Shown in pieces: positions 1-5,794 of a DNA stretch of 8,577 nucleotides. Each line of letters opens with the position of its first letter. The stretch's first letter is position 1. This stretch comes from Lentisphaerota bacterium (GTDB lineage Bacteria > Verrucomicrobiota > Lentisphaeria > Oligosphaerales > PUNB01): contig PUNB01000254.1 in the NCBI GenBank assembly GCA_003552565.1, forward strand, positions 1 to 8,577. Direction: 5' to 3'. The position numbers were made by a program, and so were the translations under genes. A model generated the notes under the pieces. It had not been told where the DNA came from. It made no database searches and was given only the letters and a program-made list of their open reading frames with translations.

Positions 1-4
1 AAGT

Positions 5-30
5 CACCTGAACACTGAAACCTGAAACCA
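5..30. repeat. degenerate heptamer tandem repeat (ACCTGAA family)
   Basis: Nearly four head-to-tail heptamers are visible: CACCTGA, ACACTGA, AACCTGA, then a partial AACCA. The same word recurs in two other spacers, at 3641-3654 and 5693-5713. It lies downstream of mgtE, outside any supported gene. The period is seen directly; any function is unknown. Confidence 0.6.
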
Positions 31-64
31 CGATGTCTCATACAAGACGACAGGGGGCGAAGAG

Positions 65-80
65 GCGGATCGTAATCCGC
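65..80. other. short hairpin downstream of mgtE
   Basis: GCGGAT, a CGTA loop, then ATCCGC form a perfect 6-bp stem about 80 nt beyond the mgtE stop codon, read on the minus strand. No T-run follows on either strand, so it is not a canonical intrinsic terminator. Apart from this hairpin and the heptamer repeat at 5-30, I see nothing in positions 1-160. Confidence 0.3.
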
Positions 81-160
81 TCTCACATGCCATGCCGTAG
101 CCTCTGGCGAAGGCAGGCCGCCCCTATCGTCAGCTCATTCCAGTTTTTATCAGTTTACTT

Positions 161-1576
161 TCAAAGAATCGCCTCGGCGACTTCAACCGCTTCGACAATT
201 CCTGGCATGAAGGCCCTTACGAGGAGGAAATAAATGACCAGGGCGAGCACGTCCTTGATCGTTGTGATGAACGGATCAGAGCCGGCCGCCTGGTCAAAGC
301 CGAGCTTCAGCAGCACATACGGTACTGCGAAGCCAAGGGCGGTGCCCAGGAAGATCACGGCTCCGAGAGCGAGGCCAATCGCCATTCCCAGACCCGGCAA
401 CCCCTGCCAGAGGTAGGCGATCAAGCCGCCGAACGCGCCGAGGATGACCCCCATCCCCAGCCCGTGCATGGCTTCCCGCAGCCACTGCTTAAAAAAACGC
501 TTCGTCTCAATGTGTCCCAGCACCACTCCGCGGGTGAAAATGGTCGAGGACTGGGTGCCGACATTGCCGCCCATGTCCATGATGACGGGGATGAATATCG
601 CCGTCACCACCAGTGCTTCAAGCACTTCCTCGAAGGCGTCGATCACCAAGCCGGCCAGCATGCCGCCGGCCAGTGTCACCAGCAGGAAAGGCACCCGCAC
701 TTTGAAAACATGCCAGAATCCGCCGTGAATGAGGTTGAAACTGCGGTCGGATTCGCGGTTGGTCAGATCAAGCAGGCCGACCTTGTCGTAAAGATCATCG
801 GTCACCTCTTCCTGGATGATATCCATGGCGTCGGTGGCCGTCAGAATGCCGACCAGCCGCCGCTCGGAGTCCAGCACCGGCAGCTCCAGCGCGTCCAGAC
901 GCTTCATCAGCCGCGCCGCCTTTTCCTGATCCTGTCCGGTCAGCAGGGTTACGTGATCCTGTTTGACCAGCAGCTTGCTCATGGGTGTGTCCGGACTGGC
1001 CGCGACCACCACGCTGAGGGGGACGGAGCCGAGAAAGACGCGCTTGTCGTCGACGACATAGACATGCGTAATCGGCTCGTCGCGATCTTTTGTGGCGTTG
1101 CGCAAGGCTGCGGTCGCTTCCGCCGCTGTGTCTGTGCGCCGCACCGTGACGGCGGCGGGCGACATCAGACGCCCGACCGTGCCGTCGGCATAGCCCATCA
1201 GCCGCGAAGCCTCAGCTCTCCGCTCCTTGGGCAGAGAGCCCATCAGCCGTTTGGCGACCTTGGCCGGCAGTTCGTCAAGCAGCCGCACCAGCTCATCGGG
1301 ATCAAGGTCCTCGATCATTCCGAGAGCCTCCTGGCTGGTGAACGATTCGATCAATACCGCCTGGGCCGGCGGGTCGAGCAGCTCGAATACCTCCAGCGCG
1401 GCATCCTTGTCCAGCAGCCTGAAAATCACAGCCATGTGCTGATCCTCGCAGGCGATCAGTAATTGAACGATCTCCGACGGCGGGGTGTCACGCAGTATAC
1501 TTTTGGCCTTGGCCATGTCCTGCTCGCGCACCAGTTCCATCAGTTCAGTTGCAAGATTTTCGTAGTTGTTGTTCAT
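161..1576 (-). CDS. mgtE: MgtE-family magnesium channel/transporter
   Basis: Homodimeric inner-membrane Mg2+ channel gated by cytosolic Mg2+. The 471-residue product is full length for the family. Order: helical MgtE N domain (about 20-130), a pair of CBS domains (about 135-260) beginning at the typical TVGRLMSP, a connecting helix, then a C-terminal pore domain of about five membrane helices (about 293-456). The pore signature PVIMDMGGNVGTQ is at 330-342. An acidic residue at D442, in TTIKDVLALVIYF, matches the position that lines the ion path in characterised MgtE. I chose ATG 1576 because AAAGAAAGGG lies just upstream; the frame stays open to 1630, but those 18 extra residues do not look like family sequence. 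The start lies inside the reading frame of the truncated mgtC upstream, so translation is probably coupled. Family assignment is near certain; the transported ion is inferred from the family. Confidence 0.95.
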   Translation of the reverse strand: MNNNYENLATELMELVREQDMAKAKSILRDTPPSEIVQLLIACEDQHMAVIFRLLDKDAALEVFELLDPPAQAVLIESFTSQEALGMIEDLDPDELVRLLDELPAKVAKRLMGSLPKERRAEASRLMGYADGTVGRLMSPAAVTVRRTDTAAEATAALRNATKDRDEPITHVYVVDDKRVFLGSVPLSVVVAASPDTPMSKLLVKQDHVTLLTGQDQEKAARLMKRLDALELPVLDSERRLVGILTATDAMDIIQEEVTDDLYDKVGLLDLTNRESDRSFNLIHGGFWHVFKVRVPFLLVTLAGGMLAGLVIDAFEEVLEALVVTAIFIPVIMDMGGNVGTQSSTIFTRGVVLGHIETKRFFKQWLREAMHGLGMGVILGAFGGLIAYLWQGLPGLGMAIGLALGAVIFLGTALGFAVPYVLLKLGFDQAAGSDPFITTIKDVLALVIYFLLVRAFMPGIVEAVEVAEAIL

Positions 1577-1826
1577 TTTTTCTACCCTTTCTTTTGACAC
1601 CGGCTCCAATGAAGCCGATGCCGGAGACAATTTGGGCGGGAATACGGGAAGGGCTGGCGTCGTCGCCCGAGTAAATAGCGAGCATTACGAACATAGCCGA
1701 ACCTAGCGCGACCAGGCTGTAGGTGCGAATGCCGGCGTGGCGCTGACGCCACTGCCGCTCGACACCGATGAGGATTCCGAGCAGAAGCGCGACGGCTGCC
1801 CGCAGGATAAAATAATGAAGAGACAT
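1545..1826 (-). pseudogene. truncated MgtC/SapB-family membrane protein, overlapping mgtE
   Basis: The first 77 residues match the N-terminal half of the MgtC/SapB membrane domain: a first helix ending in LLGILIGVERQWRQR, the conserved HAGIRTYSLVALGSAMFV, and RIPAQIVSGIGFIGAGV. At this point family members continue with further membrane helices, but here the homology stops at about 1596. The frame then reads KRKGRKNEQQ, encoded by the mgtE ribosome site and first codons, and ends 32 nt inside mgtE. Translation initiation looks intact: GAGGTGA sits 5 nt before ATG 1826. MgtC proteins are associated with Mg2+ limitation and with effects on ATP synthase in enteric pathogens; a fragment lacking its last helices is unlikely to keep that role. 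It may survive as a translated leader coupling ribosomes to mgtE. An internal deletion and an assembly collapse are both possible explanations. Confidence 0.75.
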
Positions 1827-1935
1827 GAATTCACCTCGAAAAACCGCGTGTCATTTTCTACACAGGCGGCATGGTTTGTCCAGCTCAAGAGCCGGACAGA
1901 CCTCCGAGGTGACGCGTCAGGCCGTTTTGGGCCTT
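1824..1935 (-). promoter_or_regulatory. structured 5' leader of mgtC'-mgtE with possible ribosome-site sequestration
   Basis: Read on the minus strand, the leader holds AGGCC-caaaac-GGCCT (1934-1919), the palindrome GACGCGTC (1918-1911), ACCT-CGG-AGGT (1910-1900), and an 8-bp hairpin GTCCGGCT-CTTG-AGCTGGAC with one G-T pair (1897-1878). The ribosome site CGAGGTGA (1838-1831) is perfectly complementary over 8 nt to TCACCTCG (1912-1905), which also takes part in the small ACCT/AGGT hairpin, so the two pairings exclude each other. This layout suits a translational switch ahead of Mg2+ genes. I could not match it to the M-box consensus or any riboswitch I know. Function is inferred. Confidence 0.35.
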
Positions 1936-2422
1936 GCGCCGGGATGATTCGGAAGGTAAGCCACACAAGCCCTCGAACCGGAGCGGTTGCGAGTTAAAGA
2001 ATGTACGACGAAACAACAACTTGGAGGTTCAGGATCAAAGTCCATCGTCGATTCCTTCTTGTTTGGTGTTGTGTGTAAGATTTGCATTTTAAATTTCCTC
2101 GTGAGCCAGTAAGGTAAATATAGTTTTAGCGGTGTCAAGCGGTGATGGACTTTTTTTGTAGTATAATAACGAATACGGAAATGTTTATCAACTTGAAGCG
2201 TTCTATAAATCAGTTCCCTAAACGTAGCTGAACGTGGCGGAAAAAGCCTTGAAAGGTATATTTCAGGTTCGCCACACAGAAAATTCAGTAAAACAGGCAA
2301 GAATCACTGAAATTCGATTTTATCATATTTATCCATTATAGTATATCCTCCAAGGCCATTGACAGACCCCTGAATTTGTTAAATTAGGCCACTCCTTTTC
2401 ATCCAAAAAAACAGCCGTTGAA
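1827..2422. other. divergent spacer between mgtC' and galK
   Basis: This 596-nt stretch separates two divergently transcribed units. The part nearest mgtC' (to about 1935) holds the hairpin leader described separately. From about 2000 to 2422 it is AT-rich, as expected of promoter DNA, with a plausible galK promoter at 2359-2385. I find no supportable gene here: the longest open frame, on the minus strand, gives a low-complexity basic product with no recognisable domain and crosses the structured leader. Confidence 0.6.
2359..2385 (+). promoter_or_regulatory. candidate promoter of the galactokinase gene
   Basis: A perfect TTGACA (2359-2364) is followed after 15 nt by TAAATT (2380-2385), about 38 nt before the start codon. 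The spacer is shorter than the usual 16-18 nt and the -10 box is imperfect, so this is the best candidate in the spacer rather than a firm call. Confidence 0.35.
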
Positions 2423-3598
2423 ATGAAATTAATACAGGAACTGCAAGGGTTATTCAAAGATTACCACGAAACATCTCCCCGCTGCATCGCCCGGGCGCCG
2501 GGACGGGTGGAGATTCTGGGCAATCACACGGACTATAATCAGGGACTGGTTCTCAGTGCCGCGGTTGACAGGGCGGCTTTTTTTCTGGCGGCTCCGGCTG
2601 AAAACAATGACGATGACCTGTGTACTGTCTCTGATGCCTGCCGCGAAGAGAATGTGCGGTTCCGGCTCAGTGAGCTTGAAAATCCCCGCCCCGGAGAGTG
2701 GATAAACTACATCAAGGGAATGGTTGTTCAGCTGCGCAACCGCGGTATCACCGTGCCGCCTTTCAACGGTCTGCTTTACAGCACGGTTCCTTTGTCCGCC
2801 GGCATGAGCAGCTCGGCGGCTCTGGAAATGGCCAGCGGTCTGGCTCTAAGTGAAATGACCGGCGGCCAACTGTCAAAGCTCGACCTGGCGCGTTGCGGCC
2901 AAGCATGCGAAAATGATTATGTCGGCGCCAACACCGGGCTGCTGGATCAGATATCATCCATGCACGGGAAAGAAGATTGCTTAGTCTATAGTGATTTCCG
3001 GAGTCTTGAGATAGGGAACATCCACCTGCCGACGGATGTCGCCATGGTGATCGCCGACTCCGGAGTTAAGCATGATCTGACCGGCACTTACAACCAGCGG
3101 CGGGCGGATTGCGAAGAGGCTGTGCAAATACTGGCTGAAACAGACAGCGGTATCGGTTCTCTCCGGGATGTCAACGTCCGGATGCTGGAGGAAAATCGTT
3201 CCCGGCTGCCGCTGAACGCTTATCGAAGAGCACTGCATGTAGTACAGGAAAATGAACGGGTTCTTAAGGGTGTTGAAGCTCTGCGGGCAGGGGAAGTCAG
3301 TGTCTTCGGTCAGCTTCTTTTCGACTCTCATGACAGTTCCAGGTATAATTTTGAGAACAGCTGTCCTGAACTGGATACCCTGGTGGAGCTGGGCAAAAGT
3401 TTACCCGGCATTATCGGCGCCCGACTGAGTGGCGGCGGCTTCGGCGGTATCACCGTGCATCTGGTACAGGAAAACGAGGTGGAAAATTTCACTCGTCGCC
3501 TGCAAACCGCCTGGCGCACCCGAACCGAGCGGGAGCTGCCGACCTTCGTGTGTCGCGCCGCGGATGGAGCCGGGGTGATAAACAACAAGGCTCTATAG
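2423..3598 (+). CDS. galK: galactokinase-family sugar kinase (GHMP superfamily)
   Basis: Predicted cytosolic kinase transferring phosphate from ATP to C1 of galactose, the first phosphorylation of the Leloir pathway. The 391-residue length is normal. All three GHMP motifs are present: the galactokinase signature APGRVEILGNHTDYN (25-39), the glycine/serine phosphate loop PLSAGMSSSAAL (123-134), and GARLSGGGFGG (332-342). The catalytic aspartate is D175 in NTGLLDQ, followed by the typical DFRSLE (191-196). The usual GEHTDY reads GNHTDY, so the glutamate that contacts the sugar in characterised galactokinases is asparagine (N34). The substrate could therefore be another sugar, although H35 and D37 are kept. 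There is no galT, galE or mutarotase neighbour to confirm the pathway. The ribosome site before ATG 2423 is weak. It appears to be a single-gene unit. Confidence 0.85.
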   Translation: MKLIQELQGLFKDYHETSPRCIARAPGRVEILGNHTDYNQGLVLSAAVDRAAFFLAAPAENNDDDLCTVSDACREENVRFRLSELENPRPGEWINYIKGMVVQLRNRGITVPPFNGLLYSTVPLSAGMSSSAALEMASGLALSEMTGGQLSKLDLARCGQACENDYVGANTGLLDQISSMHGKEDCLVYSDFRSLEIGNIHLPTDVAMVIADSGVKHDLTGTYNQRRADCEEAVQILAETDSGIGSLRDVNVRMLEENRSRLPLNAYRRALHVVQENERVLKGVEALRAGEVSVFGQLLFDSHDSSRYNFENSCPELDTLVELGKSLPGIIGARLSGGGFGGITVHLVQENEVENFTRRLQTAWRTRTERELPTFVCRAADGAGVINNKAL

Positions 3599-3605
3599 CC
3601 TGATT

Positions 3606-3624
3606 AATTCATGCGAATTCGGCC
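3606..3624. repeat. 19-nt repeat, copy 1 (after galK)
   Basis: aattcatgcgaattcggcc lies 7 nt after the galK stop codon and contains the small inverted repeat AATTC-ATGC-GAATT. It matches 18 of 19 positions in the second copy at 5272-5290, which lies in the last codons of glyS. The match is seen directly; origin as a dispersed mobile repeat is inferred. Confidence 0.55.
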
Positions 3625-3640
3625 ATGCGTCTTTCATGAG

Positions 3641-3654
3641 GGCTGAAACCTGAA
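3641..3654. repeat. heptamer repeat (ACCTGAA family), two copies
   Basis: GGCTGAA followed by ACCTGAA, the same word as at 5-30 and 5693-5713. With only two units it would not count alone; it matters because it is the third site in three different spacers. Confidence 0.4.
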
Positions 3655-3660
3655 GCAGGA

Positions 3661-3696
3661 GGTTCCGAAGCTCGGAAGTTCCGGGGTTCCGAGGTT
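3661..3696. repeat. octamer tandem repeat (RGTTCCGR)
   Basis: Four and a half units with an exact 8-nt period: GGTTCCGA, AGCTCGGA, AGTTCCGG, GGTTCCGA, GGTT. The units are degenerate but the phase never slips. It lies between the heptamer repeat and the fold-back element upstream of glyS. Confidence 0.6.
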
Positions 3697-3745
3697 ATAT
3701 ATTTTGTGTATATTTGTGCTTTTGGTTTAAGCGTAACCGCCTAAG

Positions 3746-3781
3746 GGTGAGACGAAGGGTGGAACGAATAGTGCGACGAAG
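3746..3781. repeat. 12-nt tandem repeat inside the fold-back element
   Basis: Three adjoining 12-mers: GGTGAGACGAAG, GGTGGAACGAAT, AGTGCGACGAAG (consensus RGTGNRACGAAK). Exact period, degenerate sequence. They form part of the left half of the fold-back element at 3723-3867. Confidence 0.55.
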
Positions 3782-3809
3782 TGTTCAGAAGAGAGGCGTG
3801 GAGACCATG

Positions 3810-3837
3810 ACACTTAAACACTTAATCGAACACTTAA
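3810..3837. repeat. three perfect ACACTTAA octamers
   Basis: ACACTTAA occurs at 3810-3817 and 3818-3825 in tandem and, after TCGA, at 3830-3837. They lie in the right half of the fold-back element, and their complement AAGTGT is found in its left half at 3779-3784. Confidence 0.6.
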
Positions 3838-3935
3838 GCCCAACCTTACTTGATTACGCTTAAACCACCTGCTTAATCAGTATTGGATATGAAAGACGAC
3901 CACAAAGCGCGACAAATTAAAAATTATAAACGGAT

Positions 3936-3943
3936 AAAGGTGA
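3936..3943 (+). promoter_or_regulatory. ribosome binding site that sets the glyS start
   Basis: AAAGGTGA ends 9 nt before ATG 3953 and directly abuts the in-frame TTG at 3944. The spacing rules out TTG 3944 and supports ATG 3953 as the start. Confidence 0.6.
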
Positions 3944-3952
3944 TTGAATAAT

Positions 3953-5302
3953 ATGACACAGGAATCTTCTCAGGAAATCATGGAAAAAATCGTCTCGCTG
4001 TGCAAACGCCGCGGCTTTATTTTTCAAAGTTCGGATATTTACGGCGGTATCAACGGCTTCTGGGACTACGGCGGTTATGGTGTCACTTTGCGCCGGGCGG
4101 TTGAGCAGCTCTGGTGGAAGGAGATGGTGGAAGACCGTGAAAACATTGAGGGCCTGGACTCGACCATTATATGCCATCCGCGCATCTGGGAAGCTTCCGG
4201 CCACCTCGAACAGTTTTCAGACCAGATGGTGGACTGCCGCGAATGCAAGAAACGCTACCGCCTGGACCAGATGGAAGATCCGAGCAAATGTTCCGCCTGC
4301 GGCTCAAACCAGCTGACTGACCCCAGGGAATTCAATTTGATGATGAAGACATTTGTCGGCCCGGTTTTTGATGAAGACCACGCCGCCTACCTGCGAGCAG
4401 AAACCTGTCAGCCGATATTCGTTGACTATGAGCTGATTCGCCAGACCTGCCGACAGAAACTCCCTTTCGGTATTGCTCAGTCGGGTAAAGCCTTCCGTAA
4501 TGAAATCAATCCCCGTTTTTTCACCTTCAGGTCCAGAGAATTCACTCAGCTGGAAATGGAATTTTTCTGTCGCGACGACAAGGCCATGCAATGGTACGAA
4601 TACTGGCGTCAGCAGCGCTGGAACTTTTACACTCAAACATTAGGAATACCGGCGGCGAAACTCCAGGTAAGCGACCATGAAAATTTAGCCCATTACGCCA
4701 AGGCCGCGATGGATATTGAATTCGCCTTTCCTTTCGGCTGGGGAGAAATTGAAGGAATTCATCACCGCGGCACCTGGGACTTAAGCAGGCATCAGGAATA
4801 TTCCGGCCGCGATCTGCGCTACCTGGATCAGGAAACCGGGGAACGCTTTCTGCCTACGGTTGTCGAAACCTCCTGCGGGTTAGATCGTATTTGCCTGATG
4901 CTTCTGGCCAACGGCTACGCCGAAGATCAGGCGGAAACCCGGAAAGAAGGCAAGAAAGAGGATGTCCGAGTCATCCTTCGTCTGCCGCCATGCGCGGCGC
5001 CGGTGCAGACGGCAGTGTTGCCTCTATCCAAAAAGCTGGCTGAGCCGGCAGCCCGAATTTATCAGAAACTGCGAACTTTCTGCCGGGCTGAATACGACGA
5101 CGGCGGCAGTATCGGTAAACGTTATCGGCGGCAGGATGAAATCGGTACGCCTTATTGTGTCACTTATGATTTCGACTCGGAAAACGACCAGGCCGTAACG
5201 GTTCGTGATCGAGATCAAATGACGCAGGATCGAATCTCTATTGACCGGCTGCCGGAATGGCTGCTGGGTAGAATTCATGCAAATTCGGCCTTCGCCGACT
5301 AA
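3953..5302 (+). CDS. glyS: glycyl-tRNA synthetase, single-chain (dimeric) class II type
   Basis: Charges tRNA-Gly with glycine in the cytosol. The 449-residue product is the dimeric form shared with archaea, eukaryotes and many bacteria, not the alpha2-beta2 form. Numbered from ATG 3953, motif 1 with GFWDYGGYGVTLRRAV is at about 35-50. A zinc-binding insertion has cysteines C95, C98, C113 and C116 in CRECKKRYR and CSACGS. Motif 2, from GKAFRNEINPR to FTQLEMEFF, spans 178-205. Glycine-pocket sequence GIHHRGTWDLSRH is at 268-280 and motif 3 ETSCGLDR at 305-312. The anticodon-binding domain runs from about 340 to 434. A frame extension to TTG 3944 exists but touches the ribosome site, so ATG 3953 is preferred. 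The family's usual YGP appears as YGG here. The last residues, GRIHANSAFAD, look like an added tail encoded by a dispersed repeat rather than by the ancestral gene. Confidence 0.95.
   Translation: MTQESSQEIMEKIVSLCKRRGFIFQSSDIYGGINGFWDYGGYGVTLRRAVEQLWWKEMVEDRENIEGLDSTIICHPRIWEASGHLEQFSDQMVDCRECKKRYRLDQMEDPSKCSACGSNQLTDPREFNLMMKTFVGPVFDEDHAAYLRAETCQPIFVDYELIRQTCRQKLPFGIAQSGKAFRNEINPRFFTFRSREFTQLEMEFFCRDDKAMQWYEYWRQQRWNFYTQTLGIPAAKLQVSDHENLAHYAKAAMDIEFAFPFGWGEIEGIHHRGTWDLSRHQEYSGRDLRYLDQETGERFLPTVVETSCGLDRICLMLLANGYAEDQAETRKEGKKEDVRVILRLPPCAAPVQTAVLPLSKKLAEPAARIYQKLRTFCRAEYDDGGSIGKRYRRQDEIGTPYCVTYDFDSENDQAVTVRDRDQMTQDRISIDRLPEWLLGRIHANSAFAD
5272..5290. repeat. 19-nt repeat, copy 2 (inside the 3' end of glyS)
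   Basis: aattcatgcaaattcggcc matches the copy after galK (3606-3624) at 18 of 19 positions. In frame it encodes most of the terminal IHANSA of glycyl-tRNA synthetase. It is followed at once by the hairpin TCGGC-cttc-GCCGA (5285-5298), which overlaps the end of the gene. Confidence 0.5.
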
Positions 5303-5388
5303 AACATGAAAGGTACTTTCTCAAATTTAGTTGGTAGCTTGTTTTAATTCACATTCACAAGCGACCCATGGGATGCGTTACTACACTT

Positions 5389-5471
5389 TGTCCCGCACCT
5401 TGTCTCGTCCGCCTCAGGCGGATCCAAGTGCCTTCTCAAAACTAAACAACGACTCGACAAGGTGCGAGACA
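5389..5471. repeat. inverted-repeat element with central TCCGCC/GGCGGA hairpin
   Basis: The 20-nt arm tgtcccgcaccttgtctcgt (5389-5408) is matched at 17 of 20 positions by the reverse complement of 5452-5471. Directly after the left arm lies a tight hairpin, TCCGCC-tca-GGCGGA (5408-5422). No coding capacity. The arrangement resembles REP-like palindromic intergenic elements; that is inference from shape. Confidence 0.5.
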
Positions 5472-5501
5472 AGGGGACACACATTTGAGCACAACCCGAT
5501 C

Positions 5502-5648
5502 AAAAGTCTTAACTGGGGGTATCGAAAAATCCGAACTCCTGAGCACAAAAAAGCGAAAATCATCCCATAACTCGGGGAAACGAGAGATTTTTCCAATGTT
5601 TTTGTGACGGGAGTTTTGGTTTTATCGATACTCCCAGTTTAAGTTTTT
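5502..5648. repeat. 147-nt long imperfect fold-back element
   Basis: From 5508 to 5551 the sequence pairs with 5599-5643: aligned by eye, 37 positions match with three small gaps, including the blocks CTGGG, GTATCGA, AACTCC and CACAAAAA. The A-rich and T-rich flanks extend the pairing slightly to about 5502 and 5648. The loop holds further nested stems, GAAAATC with GATTTTTC (5555-5561, 5586-5593) and CTCG-gggaaa-CGAG (5571-5584). It lies about 150 nt before ctp. It could be a MITE-like insertion, a structured RNA or a very long terminator; no protein is encoded. Confidence 0.6.
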
Positions 5649-5692
5649 ATTTGTTCGTGCGAATAAAATTCAAGATTGTCGAACTGTGAATG

Positions 5693-5713
5693 CCCTGACA
5701 CCTGAAACCTGGC
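5693..5713. repeat. heptamer repeat (ACCTGAA family), three copies
   Basis: CCCTGAC, ACCTGAA, ACCTGGC in exact 7-nt phase, the third site of this word in the window. It lies between the long fold-back and the ctp start. Confidence 0.5.
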
Positions 5714-5794
5714 ACCAAGCTGTTAACCACAAAATCGAAGAAAAAAACTATTAGCAACCCATTCGTTTGGGAAAGATCCAAAAAGATATTACAG

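Larger units (their letters stand above)
3723..3867. repeat. 145-nt fold-back element with 14-bp perfect terminal inverted repeats
   Basis: TGGTTTAAGCGTAA (3723-3736) is repeated exactly inverted as TTACGCTTAAACCA (3854-3867). A second nested pair, AAGTGTTCA (3779-3787) and TGACACTT (3808-3815), has almost the same centre, so the whole segment reads as one imperfect hairpin. It contains no gene and lies 85 nt before the glyS start. It resembles a non-autonomous MITE-like element by architecture only; I cannot see a parent transposon or a clear target-site duplication. An RNA structure in the glyS leader is the alternative. Confidence 0.5.
5303..5794. other. repeat-filled spacer between glyS and ctp
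   Basis: This 492-nt spacer holds no supportable gene; open frames of 60-80 codons on both strands cross palindromes and resemble nothing. It contains, in order, the palindrome CCCATGGG near 5367, an inverted-repeat element (5389-5471), a long fold-back (5502-5648), and a heptamer repeat (5693-5713). No convincing -35/-10 pair for the downstream protease is visible. Confidence 0.6.

Noticed and set aside
65..80. Hairpin as the intrinsic terminator of mgtE
   Set aside because: The stem is good but no T-run follows on the minus strand and it lies about 80 nt past the stop codon.
464..1462. Plus-strand 332-codon open frame antisense to mgtE
   Set aside because: It lies wholly inside the well-supported mgtE gene on the opposite strand; its product is rich in His, Gln and Arg with no domain, as expected of an antisense shadow.
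2133..2138. TTGACA on the minus strand as a promoter for mgtC'-mgtE
   Set aside because: No acceptable -10 box at 16-18 nt; the nearby TATATT is only about 10 nt away, too close.
2162..2167. Perfect TATAAT on the plus strand
   Set aside because: No -35-like hexamer lies 15-19 nt upstream, and it is about 255 nt from galK; the TTGACA/TAAATT pair at 2359-2385 is better placed.
1917..2300. Minus-strand 127-codon frame in the mgtC'-galK spacer
   Set aside because: Low-complexity basic product, no recognisable domain or ribosome site, and it overlaps the hairpin-rich leader of mgtC'.
3810..3837. ACACTTAA repeats as a CRISPR array
   Set aside because: Units are 8 nt, mostly without spacers, and no cas genes are present; this is a simple tandem repeat.
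3868..3952. T-box or other amino-acid-responsive leader before glyS
   Set aside because: No T-box-like sequence or specifier stem is recognisable; the region is merely AT-rich with a normal ribosome site.
5331..5596. Small open frames in the glyS-ctp spacer, both strands
   Set aside because: They run across the inverted-repeat and fold-back elements and have no homology-like features or ribosome sites.
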